64,000 nt of DNA from positions 1-64,000 of the forward strand of contig NZ_RCVZ01000013.1 of NCBI RefSeq assembly GCF_003668575.1. The letters run 5' to 3'. Position 1 is the first letter of the stretch. Every line of letters begins with the position of its first letter. The DNA comes from Falsibacillus albus. Its GTDB lineage: Bacteria; Bacillota; Bacilli; Bacillales; DSM-25281. Of the stretch, positions 45,835 through 56,800 are shown piece by piece. The notes beneath the pieces are model-generated. The model searched no databases. It saw nothing but the letters and a program-made list of their open reading frames with translations, and was not told the origin of the DNA. The position numbers and the translations under genes are program-made.

Positions 45835-48309
45835 ACCTAAAAATGATTTTCTAATGATCTTAAACGCTTGTGTGGGCTGCTTTTGGAAAGTTTCAAATGG
45901 GACTGCGTTGATGAGATCATCATGCTGCATGATCTCGATTTGTTCATTTTCCTCATTGAATAACACTTCAACATGTCCAATTTGATACGCCTGGATTTTT
46001 CGAGCGTGATCTATTGTGACTTCATCCAAGCTTGTTCTCACTTTACTTTTGAGTCTTCGCAGCATCCGCCACAGCTTAATTTCTTCAGCGGACTTCATAA
46101 ACAGTTCAGGAAGTTCCTCTGCTTGCACCAGTAACGGCATGGTCGTGATCAAATATGACTGAATGCCGTATCCGACTGGCTGGATGACGTTCTTCAATGT
46201 CTTCCAGCTTTCGACCTCAAACCTTACTAGATCCCCCTCCACTTTTACGTCAAGGATCCTTCCGTAAAATTGAATCCCATTGGCTGCACCTGTTGCATCA
46301 CTCACATGGCTTGTGACATATAATGCAGCATAGACACTTCCTTGCCAGCCTCTTTTCAATTGGGCAGCTTCCACGTCAATATATTTGAATCTCTTAAACT
46401 TTTGATACATATCCTCATCATTCACCGTCGAGACGAGAACCTTTTCATCCAACGATGACTGCCAGTGAGTCCAGGCACCGGCAGGCAATACCCCTTCCTC
46501 TTGCAGGTCCTCTGGGCTGCTTTCGATTAGCCGCTCTACCAACTGTTCAACAAGCATCGTTGAATTCGGCAGAAACGGAAGCCCGCCAATATTCACTTCA
46601 TCGATGCTTTTATAAAAAGGATGTTCACGATACGCCTCTTCCTCGTTCCATGGAAAAAGAACATATGCCCCGAACGCATACCGCTCAAAATGACCACGGT
46701 CATGATGCTTCTGTACTAAAGCATCCCGGTACCGATGCATCGTATTAATATCCTCTTCCATCGGCCCAACCCGCTCAGCATTACTTTCCTCGGGGTTCTT
46801 GTTAAAGTCAAAATCGATCCGGTATTTGGCATCAAAGACATAGTGATAGCGGTTGTGGGCATGCTTCTTCTCGACTTCGAGCATAATGTCAGGTTTTTGC
46901 GTAACGGTTGGGAGCTGACCGTCTCTTTTTTGAAAAGATAAAATGATCCGCTCATCGGTTTCAGGATGCAGAAAGACTTGTTTTGCTTGTGCGGTTTGGT
47001 CCAAATTCACAAACAGCGACCCATGGCTGATTTTCACAACATCCTGGTATTGTGGGATATAGTTTGCCCGAAGTATCTGGCCCATTTTGAGATACGTCCA
47101 ATACTCATAAAGGGTCGCAACATCCTTCACAGACATTTTATAGAGCTCTCCTTCAAGCATCAGTCCTCTTGTCACAATGAGATAGATTTTATAGGCTTCC
47201 CTGTAGCCCATTTTCCGCTGAATGACCATGCTTGTCGCTGTCCGGTCCAACCCACTGATTGATTTCCAAAAAGGTTTGTTTAAAGAAGTTTTCAAGGCAG
47301 CCTGCATCAATATGGTCTTTCCTAATAAATCGTCATCTGCTTTCTTTTCGTATCGACCTGGCTGACGTAGTTTCTCTTCCAAATCCTTCAGTTTATGATG
47401 GAGCCGCTCCATCATCCACTTCACAAATCGGTTTTCAAGCGTATCATACGTTATCGTTTTTCGAGCCGTTAGTCCTTTTACAGGAAAGACGGGTTTGTCG
47501 TGCAGAACTACTCCATTTTTCGTTTCTACAAAAAGCTGGGGATTGCGGCGCAAATACTTTCTCCCTTTTTGATCAAGCTTCTTGATCCGCTCACCTCTCA
47601 CCAGCTGATGCTCTGTCAACAGCTGATGGTGCGGCTGCTCCTCAATGCGTTGAATGGATCGAGTAAAACTGCCGATATAAAATTCAATTAATCGATAGAA
47701 CTCTGCTAAGGACGGATTTTCCGACAAATGACTCGAGGCGCCCAGGAACGTTTTCTTGATAAAATGAAACGCCAAATTATACACTTCATCATTTACTTCT
47801 TCCAAAAGCTTATGATAATCATCCTTATAGCTTAACTTCGTCGGGAAAATTTCAAGCTTCACTTCCAGTAAAACCTTCTTATCGTGTTTAACCGAAAAGC
47901 TCGTATACCCGACTTCATTCATAAATTGAAGGTTCCCCATGAGAATCGGATGCTTGCCTCTTCCAACAGGTTCGACTGCTTTTCGAAGCCCTGGGTGTTC
48001 ATGATAAAAGCTCAGTATTTTGTCATGTTTAGGCGAAATCACGATCTGATAGATGCCATTTTCAAAGAAGATGGGAGAGAGCGGGTGGTCATCAAGTCCC
48101 CTCAGCGAATCGTGCTCCACGTCATAAAGCTCAACGGACTCGACTGCTTCTCCCTCATAGGTAAAAGTCATTTTCTCTTTTTCAATGGATGTATGCTTTC
48201 TATATTGGGAAAGACTTTGAAATCTTGGATTATATGGAGTCCCTTTGATAAAAAGGGTAAAATCCTCGGTTTCTATAAATAAAAGCTCCTTCGTTTCAGA
48301 TCCATTCAT
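45817..48309 (-). CDS. DUF2357 protein with PD-(D/E)XK nuclease (McrC-like partner)
   Basis: The 830-aa protein pairs with the McrB-like ATPase directly upstream (stop and start four bases apart). The N-terminal part is beta-rich; FHFIKKTFLGASSHLSENPS and ARKTITYDTLENRFVKWMME belong to the DUF2357 region. A nuclease core lies near residues 485-515: PDIMLEVEKKHAHNRYHYVF leading to DAKYRID, i.e. P-D ... D-A-K, the PD-(D/E)XK signature of DUF524/McrC-type restriction subunits. By analogy with McrBC it should cut modified DNA when the AAA partner translocates. The C-terminal 250 residues hold no motif I recognise. Confidence 0.8.
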   Translation of the reverse strand: MNGSETKELLFIETEDFTLFIKGTPYNPRFQSLSQYRKHTSIEKEKMTFTYEGEAVESVELYDVEHDSLRGLDDHPLSPIFFENGIYQIVISPKHDKILSFYHEHPGLRKAVEPVGRGKHPILMGNLQFMNEVGYTSFSVKHDKKVLLEVKLEIFPTKLSYKDDYHKLLEEVNDEVYNLAFHFIKKTFLGASSHLSENPSLAEFYRLIEFYIGSFTRSIQRIEEQPHHQLLTEHQLVRGERIKKLDQKGRKYLRRNPQLFVETKNGVVLHDKPVFPVKGLTARKTITYDTLENRFVKWMMERLHHKLKDLEEKLRQPGRYEKKADDDLLGKTILMQAALKTSLNKPFWKSISGLDRTATSMVIQRKMGYREAYKIYLIVTRGLMLEGELYKMSVKDVATLYEYWTYLKMGQILRANYIPQYQDVVKISHGSLFVNLDQTAQAKQVFLHPETDERIILSFQKRDGQLPTVTQKPDIMLEVEKKHAHNRYHYVFDAKYRIDFDFNKNPEESNAERVGPMEEDINTMHRYRDALVQKHHDRGHFERYAFGAYVLFPWNEEEAYREHPFYKSIDEVNIGGLPFLPNSTMLVEQLVERLIESSPEDLQEEGVLPAGAWTHWQSSLDEKVLVSTVNDEDMYQKFKRFKYIDVEAAQLKRGWQGSVYAALYVTSHVSDATGAANGIQFYGRILDVKVEGDLVRFEVESWKTLKNVIQPVGYGIQSYLITTMPLLVQAEELPELFMKSAEEIKLWRMLRRLKSKVRTSLDEVTIDHARKIQAYQIGHVEVLFNEENEQIEIMQHDDLINAVPFETFQKQPTQAFKIIRKSFLGRCLFI

Positions 48310-48312
48310 TTT

Positions 48313-50841
48313 TTAACTACCCCAGAAGGAAGCAAAGCCATCGCGAACAATGTTGGAAATCATGCCGGATAACTTCTTCGCAGACTTCTTAAAACGGGCT
48401 TCACGAATAATCGATTCATCATGCTGCTCGCTCCAATCATGGCTCGTACAAAAACGGAATAGCTTTTTTAAAGCATCTTCTGTCTTCATATCGTTCCCTG
48501 TTAAACGCGGCAGCACCTTCTGAAGCAGCTGATAGTCAAAGGCATCATCCTGACTCATGAGCTTCCCTTCATCGTTATAAATCATATAAAAGCAAATCTC
48601 ATCTCGAACCCGGTAGCCAAAATGTGCTTTAATCGGTTCCAGCGTTTTATTGACCTCTATCAGAAGTTCAGTGACCTCTCTTATTAACGATTCATAATTA
48701 GAAAAGGCATCCTTCAAATTCAGAAACCGCCCAGCCAGCTGATCGTTCGAAACAGAAATAGCTTCTACCTCAGAATCTTTTGTTAAGAAACCAAAATGAT
48801 CCAACACTACCTCATTGTACTCAATCGTATTGGCCCGATCTAACACCTTTGGACTGAATGGATAAGTGGTTTCGTCCATATTGACGGTACCAATCACATA
48901 AAGATTATCCCTTAAGTACAACGTTCCAAACTCTTCACGATCCACAATTGGCGCTGACAAAAATTCGCCATCAACACGTTTCCGACTCTCCATAATGCTT
49001 AATAAATCACTAAAGTAGTACTCCACACGTGCAAGGTTCATCTCATCCAGCAACACAAAATATGGTTTATGCAGATTCTCCGGCTTATTCGCTTCTATTA
49101 AAACTTTCGTAAAAGGACCTGGCTGGAACACTCCACTTATATTCTCATAGCCTATTAAATCAGAACCATCGCTCCAGTCAGGACGAACGGGGATTAAGGC
49201 AAACTGACCGTTTTCTGCTGTGGCGCCAAGGCTTTCAGCAAATAACTCTACAATTTTTGTTTTACCTGTTCCAGAAATACCGGATAGAATGACAAATGGT
49301 TTGGTTTTTAAAGAAAGATATAAATTGAAAATTTCTTTTCGTTCGTAATAGAATCCTTTGTTTGAAATGTATGAGTGGATATGATCAACTATCTCACTAT
49401 CACTCTTATTACTTGTTACGTCTGGTTCATCTGTGTTTTCACCCGAATACTCTATGTAACGTTCATAATAACTCATCATTTGCTCCAAATCGTTTATTAG
49501 CTCCTCTTCAGAAGGAAAAGAATCTCTTTGGTATTCGATGTAGGCTGCAGTTGATAAAGCATAACCTTTTGCTTTCGATGACTCTCCTAAATACAACTCA
49601 TCGTCCTTTTTCACTTTAGGGATTGTTTCAACATTATCCCGGATTTCCTGTTTAATTCTGAGCATATCTTCTCGAGAGGTTTCAGTTACGCCTTGCGCTA
49701 GAGTAAGATATAGCCTTTTCATATCTTCGCTAAATAAATAGACAAGATAATAGCCTCTTTGAGTAGAGGTCGTAATCTCTCTATTCATGATCGCAATCCA
49801 CGGAACAGAGGCCCAATTTCCTTGTCCAACTGAAGCTGTTACAGAATAATCGTTATCCATGTAATCCAACTTATTAAATTCTGCTGGAACTTCTTTACGA
49901 ACGTAGCTCCCTAGCTGATTTCCCCCAAATGGTTGTGTTCTTGCATTAAGGTAATTATCCATTATGTATAAGAGCTTTTCACGAATCATTGTATTCTCCT
50001 TTGAAATGGTCAGAGATATTAACGGATTTAACTGGTTATCGATTAGGTCAACTTCTTGAAGCCAATTGAGAAGATGGTTCGTTCTCTCTTTAGCCACACT
50101 CTCTACCATTAAGTTTTCTCCAAGAGAATTCCTAACGATCAATTTCCCCATTTCAACTAAAGCCTGCTTCTTTTCTTCAGGGGTAGCTTGTTTTAAAATC
50201 GCTAGTAATTCCAGTGCCATTTTAAAATATTCCTTAGTTAACATCTGTTCCCTGAATACTTCAAGTTTGTCATCTGCGCGTATGTATTCCATTAATAGCT
50301 CTTCATTCCGATGTTGATTATGATCAATGAAGCCAAGCAGCCTTAAGTCTTGCCGAGCTCTAGACTTTATTCGGTATTCATTTCCTTCAACCTGTTTACT
50401 TAAGCTTTCAGGTTGATATTTCCCTTCAGTTATTTCTTGAAGAAAATTCATCACCTTATCTAGAGGCTGGTTTGGCAGATCGTCTGTCTTAAATTCAATT
50501 AATGAAATAGCTGTTCTTTGTTGTTTTTCCACCGCTCTCCCAAATGGTAGTTGAGAGAAAAAAGACATAACAAATGATGATCTTCCTTTTGTCTGTATAA
50601 AATCTTCGGCAGTAGCAATTCGTTTCTCTAAAAATTCATTCCAAGCCTCTTGAAGGAAATCAAAAGAAATGAATTCTAAAGAATCATTTTTTTCTCCTCG
50701 TTGAAACTTATCTAAAGAAGATTCTGTTTCTACATAAATCCCGTCTTCATCCATTTTTCTTATATAGTTTTTCTTTTTTAAAGTTAACGTTTCGATTACT
50801 TTATTTTGTTTTGCTAGCGCCTTTAATATTTCTAATATCAT
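48313..50841 (-). CDS. McrB-like AAA+ ATPase with DUF3578-like region
   Basis: The 842-aa motor of a type IV restriction pair. Walker A is GISGTGKTK (521-529), Walker B YFVLLDEMNLARVEYYFSDL and the McrB signature VIGTVNMDETTYPFSPKVLD with the arginine finger region after it. These AAA+ proteins use GTP or ATP; the N-x-x-D form MNLARVE is typical of the McrB subgroup. The middle part GQGNWASVPWIAIMNREITT with GYYLVYLFSEDMKRLYLTL matches DUF3578, which is thought to bind DNA or the substrate. The N-terminal 300 residues are helical and unassigned. ATG 50841 follows TTAGGAGATAG. Transcription probably starts in the 400-bp gap upstream. Confidence 0.85.
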   Translation of the reverse strand: MILEILKALAKQNKVIETLTLKKKNYIRKMDEDGIYVETESSLDKFQRGEKNDSLEFISFDFLQEAWNEFLEKRIATAEDFIQTKGRSSFVMSFFSQLPFGRAVEKQQRTAISLIEFKTDDLPNQPLDKVMNFLQEITEGKYQPESLSKQVEGNEYRIKSRARQDLRLLGFIDHNQHRNEELLMEYIRADDKLEVFREQMLTKEYFKMALELLAILKQATPEEKKQALVEMGKLIVRNSLGENLMVESVAKERTNHLLNWLQEVDLIDNQLNPLISLTISKENTMIREKLLYIMDNYLNARTQPFGGNQLGSYVRKEVPAEFNKLDYMDNDYSVTASVGQGNWASVPWIAIMNREITTSTQRGYYLVYLFSEDMKRLYLTLAQGVTETSREDMLRIKQEIRDNVETIPKVKKDDELYLGESSKAKGYALSTAAYIEYQRDSFPSEEELINDLEQMMSYYERYIEYSGENTDEPDVTSNKSDSEIVDHIHSYISNKGFYYERKEIFNLYLSLKTKPFVILSGISGTGKTKIVELFAESLGATAENGQFALIPVRPDWSDGSDLIGYENISGVFQPGPFTKVLIEANKPENLHKPYFVLLDEMNLARVEYYFSDLLSIMESRKRVDGEFLSAPIVDREEFGTLYLRDNLYVIGTVNMDETTYPFSPKVLDRANTIEYNEVVLDHFGFLTKDSEVEAISVSNDQLAGRFLNLKDAFSNYESLIREVTELLIEVNKTLEPIKAHFGYRVRDEICFYMIYNDEGKLMSQDDAFDYQLLQKVLPRLTGNDMKTEDALKKLFRFCTSHDWSEQHDESIIREARFKKSAKKLSGMISNIVRDGFASFWGS

Positions 50842-51249
50842 GGCTATCTCCTAAATCTTTGTTTCTACTAGTATATCAAATAATTTCCAATCGATAAATT
50901 TCATGTGGTTTAAGGACATATTTAAATTAGTTTTAAAAAACAAGAAAGCACATCTCAATAGATGTACTCACGATGTCAAGAAACGCTCGACAGCCATTTT
51001 TTCACTAACTTCACTATTTCACTGCATTAATTTCATATATTACAGATTTCAATGAAAAAGATTGTAGATTCAATGTTAAAGCCAAAAAAAGAAATGCAAA
51101 TAGAAGTAGAATTTATTTTTATATTGAACTCATTTCTCAAGATCATTGAAAAATGCCTGACCCTTTGCACAGTAATGGACTAGGGTCAGGCATCAGTATG
51201 TATTTCGAATTAAAATAAAACTATACAGACCCACCTGCTGCTTTTTCCA
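50842..51249. other. Gap between the two restriction/SMC operons
   Basis: The gap holds the terminator at 51146-51193 and presumably the promoter of the McrB-like gene. No ORF with a site and family resemblance is present. Confidence 0.6.
51146..51193 (-). terminator. Terminator of the four-gene SMC/sigma-like operon
   Basis: ATGCCTGACCCT and AGGGTCAGGCAT form a perfect 12-bp stem; TTTTT follows in minus order. It separates this operon from the McrB unit. Confidence 0.8.
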
Positions 51250-51684
51250 TCAAAATGGTACTTCATCCTTCACCCTGAGCGTATATTCCATGAGATAAAG
51301 CTGAATGTCATGGTCTTCTTTAGTGAAGTGGTACTGGCCGTCTGTTAGAGAAACTAGATCCTGGAGGTCATTTTCCAAGAGTTGGGTGAGACCGGCGTGG
51401 GCATATTGCTCCATAAGTTGGGTCATTTCCTTGTAAGAGCCCAGCTGACCGTTTTCTTTGTAGTAGACGGATTTTATCATAGTCCATTCGTGTTCTGAAA
51501 GGGTTACGGCACGGCACAGTTCGTGTTTTTGAGGGACCAGGCTTTTTTGATTTTCTTTTTTGCCGATCATGGCACAAAAGGTGAAGAATTGGCTATTTTG
51601 CTGAAACAGCGTTTTTCCCATGTGGTGATAGAGCGGGAAGTGCTGTTCATCCACATAGATTCGCAGCTGACCGATATCGGACAT
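51250..51684 (-). CDS. Small protein of the SMC/sigma-like operon
   Basis: A 144-aa acidic protein with ATG 51684 after AAGGGAGGAATTTG, one base from the stop of the SMC-like gene. FFTFCAMIGKKENQKSLVPQ followed by KHELCRAVTLSEHEWTMIKS and ending LQLYLMEYTLR-like (QLYLMEYTLRVKDEVPF) is helical. The A-x-x-I-G-K pattern and layout recall small Dnd-system-associated proteins (type 4) and the middle components of ABC three-component systems, which sit beside SMC-like ATPases; this resemblance is weak. No enzymatic motif is visible. Probably a subunit of the ATPase complex. Confidence 0.7.
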   Translation of the reverse strand: MSDIGQLRIYVDEQHFPLYHHMGKTLFQQNSQFFTFCAMIGKKENQKSLVPQKHELCRAVTLSEHEWTMIKSVYYKENGQLGSYKEMTQLMEQYAHAGLTQLLENDLQDLVSLTDGQYHFTKEDHDIQLYLMEYTLRVKDEVPF

Positions 51685-51685
51685 C

Positions 51686-53680
51686 TCAAATTCCTCCCTT
51701 CATAGCAGGCTGCATTTCACGTATCATGGTGACACCAGGTTCGGTTGATTCAAGCTCATAGTATTTGCCGATGGCATCAGACTCTTCGAAAATTGCTTTT
51801 TCCTCTTCTCCAAACTCCCGATCTGTAACGAGAAGAATCCACTGGGAGCAAATCTGTGGAAGATATTCAATCAAGTTTCTTTGATGCATTTCAGACAGAC
51901 GTCCAAACGGTGTATCCATGAGAAGCGGCATTTCAAGCGCCTTGTCTCCACCCGCTGTCTGGGCGAGGGCGGTAATAAAGCTTAAGGAAAGCACTTGTCT
52001 CTGCCCCTGTGAGATATTCGCCAGAAACGGCTGATCGAAAGCATTGTATACCTCTATTGAAAAGTCTTTTTGAATACCGACCCTTTTAATCATAGATTGT
52101 CCAGCTGCATCAAGCAGGTAGTTTAGATTCTGCTGGGTGGCTGATTCCAGCTCTTCAATCATTTCTGCTTCAAATCTTTTGATCAATCCGTCCATGGATG
52201 CAACTGAGCGCTCTAAAATGTCATGCTTATCGAGCAGCTGATCACGTACTCCGCTTTTTCGTTTCAGATCCTTTAGCTGATTATTTAAAGTGCCGATCTC
52301 TTCTTCAATTGTAGCTAGATTTTCCTTAAAACGTTTCATTAAACCCTCTGTTTCAGCAATGGCTTTGATCAGACTGGTGCGTTGATCATTCAATGACTGA
52401 ACGTGTCCCTCAGAGGAGGAGGATAGCCTTTTGTTTAGCTGCTCAAGCTTCACCTGGCTTTCTTCCTTTTCGTATTGAAGAGCTCTTATTTCAGTCAGCT
52501 GATAGTCGATGGTGCTCTGTCTTTTGCTCAAGTAAGAGAAAAGCGAACGGATGGAGGTTTGAAGCTCATGGGCAGAACGGTTTTCTTCAAAATCAGCTAT
52601 TGAGCTTTTCAGCTGTTCAAGCTGATAATACTGTTCGTTATTTCTCTCTAAATCAGTACCGCAAATACACCTCATATCCTCAATTAGCTTTGCTACAAAG
52701 TCTGAAGAAATACCGGACAGATTATCAGCGGAAAGCTCATTTTTCAGACTGGACTGAACGTGATATAAATGATCCTCCCCTGCAAGCATCGGAAGGTATT
52801 CGTTATAAATTTTCAGGTGTTCTGTTTTATCCGTGATCAGGACATCCGCTTTTTTAATCTGCTCTTCCAGCTCATCCCGTTCACGAAACAGGACCTTCAG
52901 CGTTTCATATTCCTTTAGCTGCTGGTCAATAAGAGTCAGGTCGTTCTCCATCTTGACGAGAAGCTTTGCTTTTGCTTTCTCGTCCTCTTGAATGTTTAAT
53001 TGTTCCAGTTCCTTTTTCTCAAGCTCCATTAGCGCTTTCTTGTATTCACCCTTTGAAAACTGTCCAAGCTCTTTTTTTGATTTTTTCATAAGAAGTCGCA
53101 GGACATCTCGGGATTTTAACACTTCATCAATTTTAAGAAGATTTTTAATCCCCATAGAAATTTCATCTTTTTGCTGTCTTGAGACCCTTGTGAGCCGCTC
53201 GATTCGTTCTCCATCAAAAAAGAAATAATGCTTTACGCGTTCATCGACAATTTCCTGCAGCTTTAGAAGGATATCCTTTGATGTCGTCCATTCTTTTCCG
53301 GACTCCAAATGCACGAGCTTTTGATCTTTCAACTGCTCCTTCACCTGTGAGCCGATCTGGCCGGCAACAAGTGAGCGTGATATTTCATAGGTCTCCTGAT
53401 CATGGAGAAACTTTACGGTTACTCGTGCTTCAGTCTGGCTTGGGTTTTCCTTCAATGCCTTCAGATTCACCAGCGTGATCTCTGCTTCATCAGAATCCTG
53501 CATGAGCTTCAGGTCACCAAATAAAGCAAACATGATCGCACGGTAGATCCCTGTTTTCCCCCGCCCGTTGTCACCAAGGATCACTGTTACGATTCTTCCT
53601 TCATCTGAATAGGCAAATTCAAGCTGCTGGGAGCCGTAATATTGTCTGAAGTTCTGCAGCTCGAGCGCTTGAATAATCAT
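51686..53680 (-). CDS. DndD-like SMC/Rad50-type ATPase
   Basis: A 664-aa ATPase of the SMC/RecF group. IQALELQNFRQYYGSQQLEF opens it, Walker A is LGDNGRGKTGIYRAIMFALF (residues 35-54), and VKHYFFFDGERIERL is the typical segment of DndD-type proteins. A coiled coil spans about residues 185-480, interrupted by a zinc-hook-like RCICGTDLER (CxC near 338). The C-terminal head has the signature SQGQRQVLSLSFITALAQ and Walker B LLMDTPFGRLSEMHQRNLIE. ATG 53680 overlaps the 61-aa gene by four bases. DndD joins DNA phosphorothioation, but no dndB, C or E is present here, so the role must differ; DNA-end or plasmid/phage recognition is plausible. Confidence 0.85.
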   Translation of the reverse strand: MIIQALELQNFRQYYGSQQLEFAYSDEGRIVTVILGDNGRGKTGIYRAIMFALFGDLKLMQDSDEAEITLVNLKALKENPSQTEARVTVKFLHDQETYEISRSLVAGQIGSQVKEQLKDQKLVHLESGKEWTTSKDILLKLQEIVDERVKHYFFFDGERIERLTRVSRQQKDEISMGIKNLLKIDEVLKSRDVLRLLMKKSKKELGQFSKGEYKKALMELEKKELEQLNIQEDEKAKAKLLVKMENDLTLIDQQLKEYETLKVLFRERDELEEQIKKADVLITDKTEHLKIYNEYLPMLAGEDHLYHVQSSLKNELSADNLSGISSDFVAKLIEDMRCICGTDLERNNEQYYQLEQLKSSIADFEENRSAHELQTSIRSLFSYLSKRQSTIDYQLTEIRALQYEKEESQVKLEQLNKRLSSSSEGHVQSLNDQRTSLIKAIAETEGLMKRFKENLATIEEEIGTLNNQLKDLKRKSGVRDQLLDKHDILERSVASMDGLIKRFEAEMIEELESATQQNLNYLLDAAGQSMIKRVGIQKDFSIEVYNAFDQPFLANISQGQRQVLSLSFITALAQTAGGDKALEMPLLMDTPFGRLSEMHQRNLIEYLPQICSQWILLVTDREFGEEEKAIFEESDAIGKYYELESTEPGVTMIREMQPAMKGGI

Positions 53681-53862
53681 TCTTCATTACCTCCCCTGCT
53701 TTTCAGTTTCCGTTCTAACAGCCGGTCGATTTTTTTCGAGTGTGCCTCCGGTGAAATCGGGCTGGCACTTACCTGCAAAATGGTTTCCATGATTAATTCA
53801 TGAACGATAGGATCTTCCTCTTCCAATAAAGAGGAAACCCGCGCGATCAGTTTAATGCTCAT
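53677..53862 (-). CDS. 61-aa protein coupled to the SMC-like ATPase
   Basis: MSIKLIARVSSLLEEEDPIV and ILQVSASPISPEAHSKKIDR with a basic end RLLERKLKSRGGNEE. It overlaps both neighbours by four bases (ATGA), with GGAGTGAAG before its ATG. Small size and double coupling suggest a structural subunit or translation adaptor for the large protein and the ATPase. No family recognised. Confidence 0.65.
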   Translation of the reverse strand: MSIKLIARVSSLLEEEDPIVHELIMETILQVSASPISPEAHSKKIDRLLERKLKSRGGNEE

Positions 53863-56800
53863 ATGTTTACTTCACTCCAGTCTCGTAAAAGAATTTCATC
53901 GCCGTCGATTTCGAATGGAGCGGACTGATTCTTCAATGCCTCCTCCACCTCAACGAGCAGCTTTCCTTCATTTGAATATTGAATTGCAGCTAGATACTGG
54001 CGCAGGTCCTTTATTCTCACCGAACCATCGAACTCTGTTTTCAACAGAAGCCCGATAAAGTCTGTATTGGTGCTAATGGAAGAGCTCTTTGGCGTCAAAA
54101 TCGCACCGTAGGATCCGATCAGATTCCATTGTCCGGATTTTTTCAGAATATCTCCCAACAGCTCTGCACCCCAGTCAATGTCATTAGCCAGCTCAGGAAG
54201 TACATCCTCCTTTACAAGCTCCTCAAGAAAGACATATTCACGTCCCCTTAACGCTGACTCTTCACAGAAAAGCTGCTCTGCTGCCTTTAGAATCCGCTGC
54301 TCCAGCTCCGCATTATAGCCGATCGTTTGTTTGTGGATGTACTCCCCGTACTGCCCTTTTGAGTAATACAGAATTTCCTTTGAATTCAATAAAACAATAT
54401 CAAGAATGCTGTCATTTTCTCCGAACACATCCGTGATCCACTGGCTGACCTCCTCCCGTGGAACAATATCTTGCTGCTCCTGGATATACTCCTCAATCAG
54501 CCCTTTAGCAGAAAACTGATCAATCGTTGCATCCTTTGTGAGAATATAGGGATATCTCGGCATCCGGAAACTGTCTCTCTCCCTGTCCTTCAGAATCGCA
54601 TGGAGAAGCTGCTTACTTTTTATCCCAAGATCCCTGATCAGCAACTCATTTTGTTCGAAAAAGGAATGAATAAGCGTAATAGGGGATTCCTCCAGCTTAT
54701 TCCGAATCTGTGCGGTAACAAAGTCCAAATCAGAGGATGAAACATTGGAATAAAGAGATAAAAGCGTATATTCTCCCCGTCCGCAGCTAACGATTTCTTC
54801 GTTTGTGGTCAGATTGTATTCAAGCGTGAACCTCTTCCAGCCTTTTTTTTCAACAAACTGCTCGTACATCTCCTGATAGGTAGCCAGTCCACCTCGGTCC
54901 CGAATAAATTCCTTAATATGATCCGCATTCATCTGACGATCTGTACCCTCCGGATAAATATGCGGGAATTTCTGAAGATCCAGACGGGTATCCGAATATT
55001 TTCTCATCAGTGAATAAAGACCATATTCACTCGGAATGTTCTGCTCCAAAGCTTCCTTTTTCACTCTTTCATATAGCTTAAGAACATGAATCGGGCCGTC
55101 CTTTTCCATTATCTGAACCGCAATTTCCTGCGTGTCTTTAATAAAGGACTCCTCTGCCGTAACGAAGCGGTTATGAATATACCTTCCACGATCCCATAAA
55201 ATAAACGTTTCAGACAAATCTGCACGCGTCGCGATCGAATAAAAAGCCCGCTCTCCTTCAAATTCCCCGGGCATAAAATCATTGGCTTTATTAATCAGCT
55301 CCTGCTCCTGTTTATATACGTCGACCCCTTCAGGATATTGAAGCATAACCATTTCAACGACATCCTTTTTACGGCTGGTGGATAGAATCCCCTGCCCCTC
55401 CGCAACCCAGGTGATCTCGGGTTTAGCTACTGCCGAAACGAAGGAATCCGGAAGGGCGTCGTCCTCTGCTTTCTCCTCACAGAAATGCGTTAGATCCTCC
55501 TGACTAATCACATGCAGGTGAAAAGCTTCGCGGAATTCACGGACTATGGATTTTTCAAGGTCTTCAAGAGCATCTCTGCCAAGCTTTGTTATATAAGTTA
55601 AGCCGCCCCGCGTAAACACTTCGTACCCTAGCACTTCAAGCCCTTTTGCCATGAGGTAATCCTTAAAGGAAGAAAGGTCGAGATCCTTCAATTCAGTTAT
55701 TGCAAGTGAATCCCGTGAGGCAGCAAAAAACGCGCGAATTACTGGCTCCACTTTTCCGGCTAAACGTTGATCGCCCTTTGCAATAATTTGACGGATCCGT
55801 TCACGGGTTAGGCCGGCTTCCTGACCAAGTGCTTCAAGAGTTAAGTGCTGACCTTCAAGATCTGCATCAAAACGATTTTTCGTAAGCTCCAAGTACCTCG
55901 GCTGGATTTTTTCCGCCTTTGCATTTTCCTCACTTTCAGTAATTCTGCCAATCCACTCCTGGCATTCCTTCATTAAAAAAAGGTAATACTCAGAAGGAGG
56001 TAACGATGCAATCTCTGCGAGGTTAAGTTCCCGTTGAATGATAGCCGGTAGCTTTTCAACAATAGCCTTCACTTTTCCAATGCCGACACCCTTAATTTCC
56101 TTCAATTTCTTTAAATCAGCAGGCAGATCCTTAAGACTTTCTATCCCGTTCTGCTTCATATTTCCAATCGCTTTTTCCGCTCCGGGGAAGTCCTGACTGT
56201 CGAGCATGATTTCTTTGAGCTCCTCAGGAATTACGATTATTTGCCCTTCAAAAAACACCTTTCGTTCACCGTCAGTTTCTTCCACAGGTTGTATCACTAA
56301 TTGACGTTCGGCAGGGAGCTGACTCCAGAACTTATCGACTGTTCTTTCACCGACACCCTTCAGCTTTTCATGAATCCCATCCAGCGGAAAATCAATATCC
56401 TTCAGCTTATCAACACCGATCGATTGAAATTTATTAATCAGGTGCTCACAGCCTTCAACACCGATTTCATTCAGCGGCGCTTCAGCCACATTTAAGGAAA
56501 TGGACAACTGTTCTCCTTTGTAAATGAGAGAGTGCTCCCCATGATCAGAGATCTCTTTCTTTTCAGCCTCTGAATTTGCTACTTCCGCGTTGTATTTAAT
56601 CTTTTTCAGCCAATCCTCATTATCCGTACCTGTCCACCAGTTAAGTGAGGAAAGTAGCAGCAGATCCAGCTCCTGTACAAGTCTAATATTCCGTTCAGCC
56701 AGCCCCTCACTTACCGCAAACGGGGCCACGTCACGGATCTTCAGTCCGGATGCATGTTTTATACGGACCATACAATCTTTTTCTAGAGAAGGACCAGGCT

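Noticed and set aside
51250-53680. DNA phosphorothioation (Dnd) system
   Set aside because: Only a DndD-like ATPase and a weakly similar small protein are present; no cysteine desulfurase, DndB, DndC or DndE is seen.
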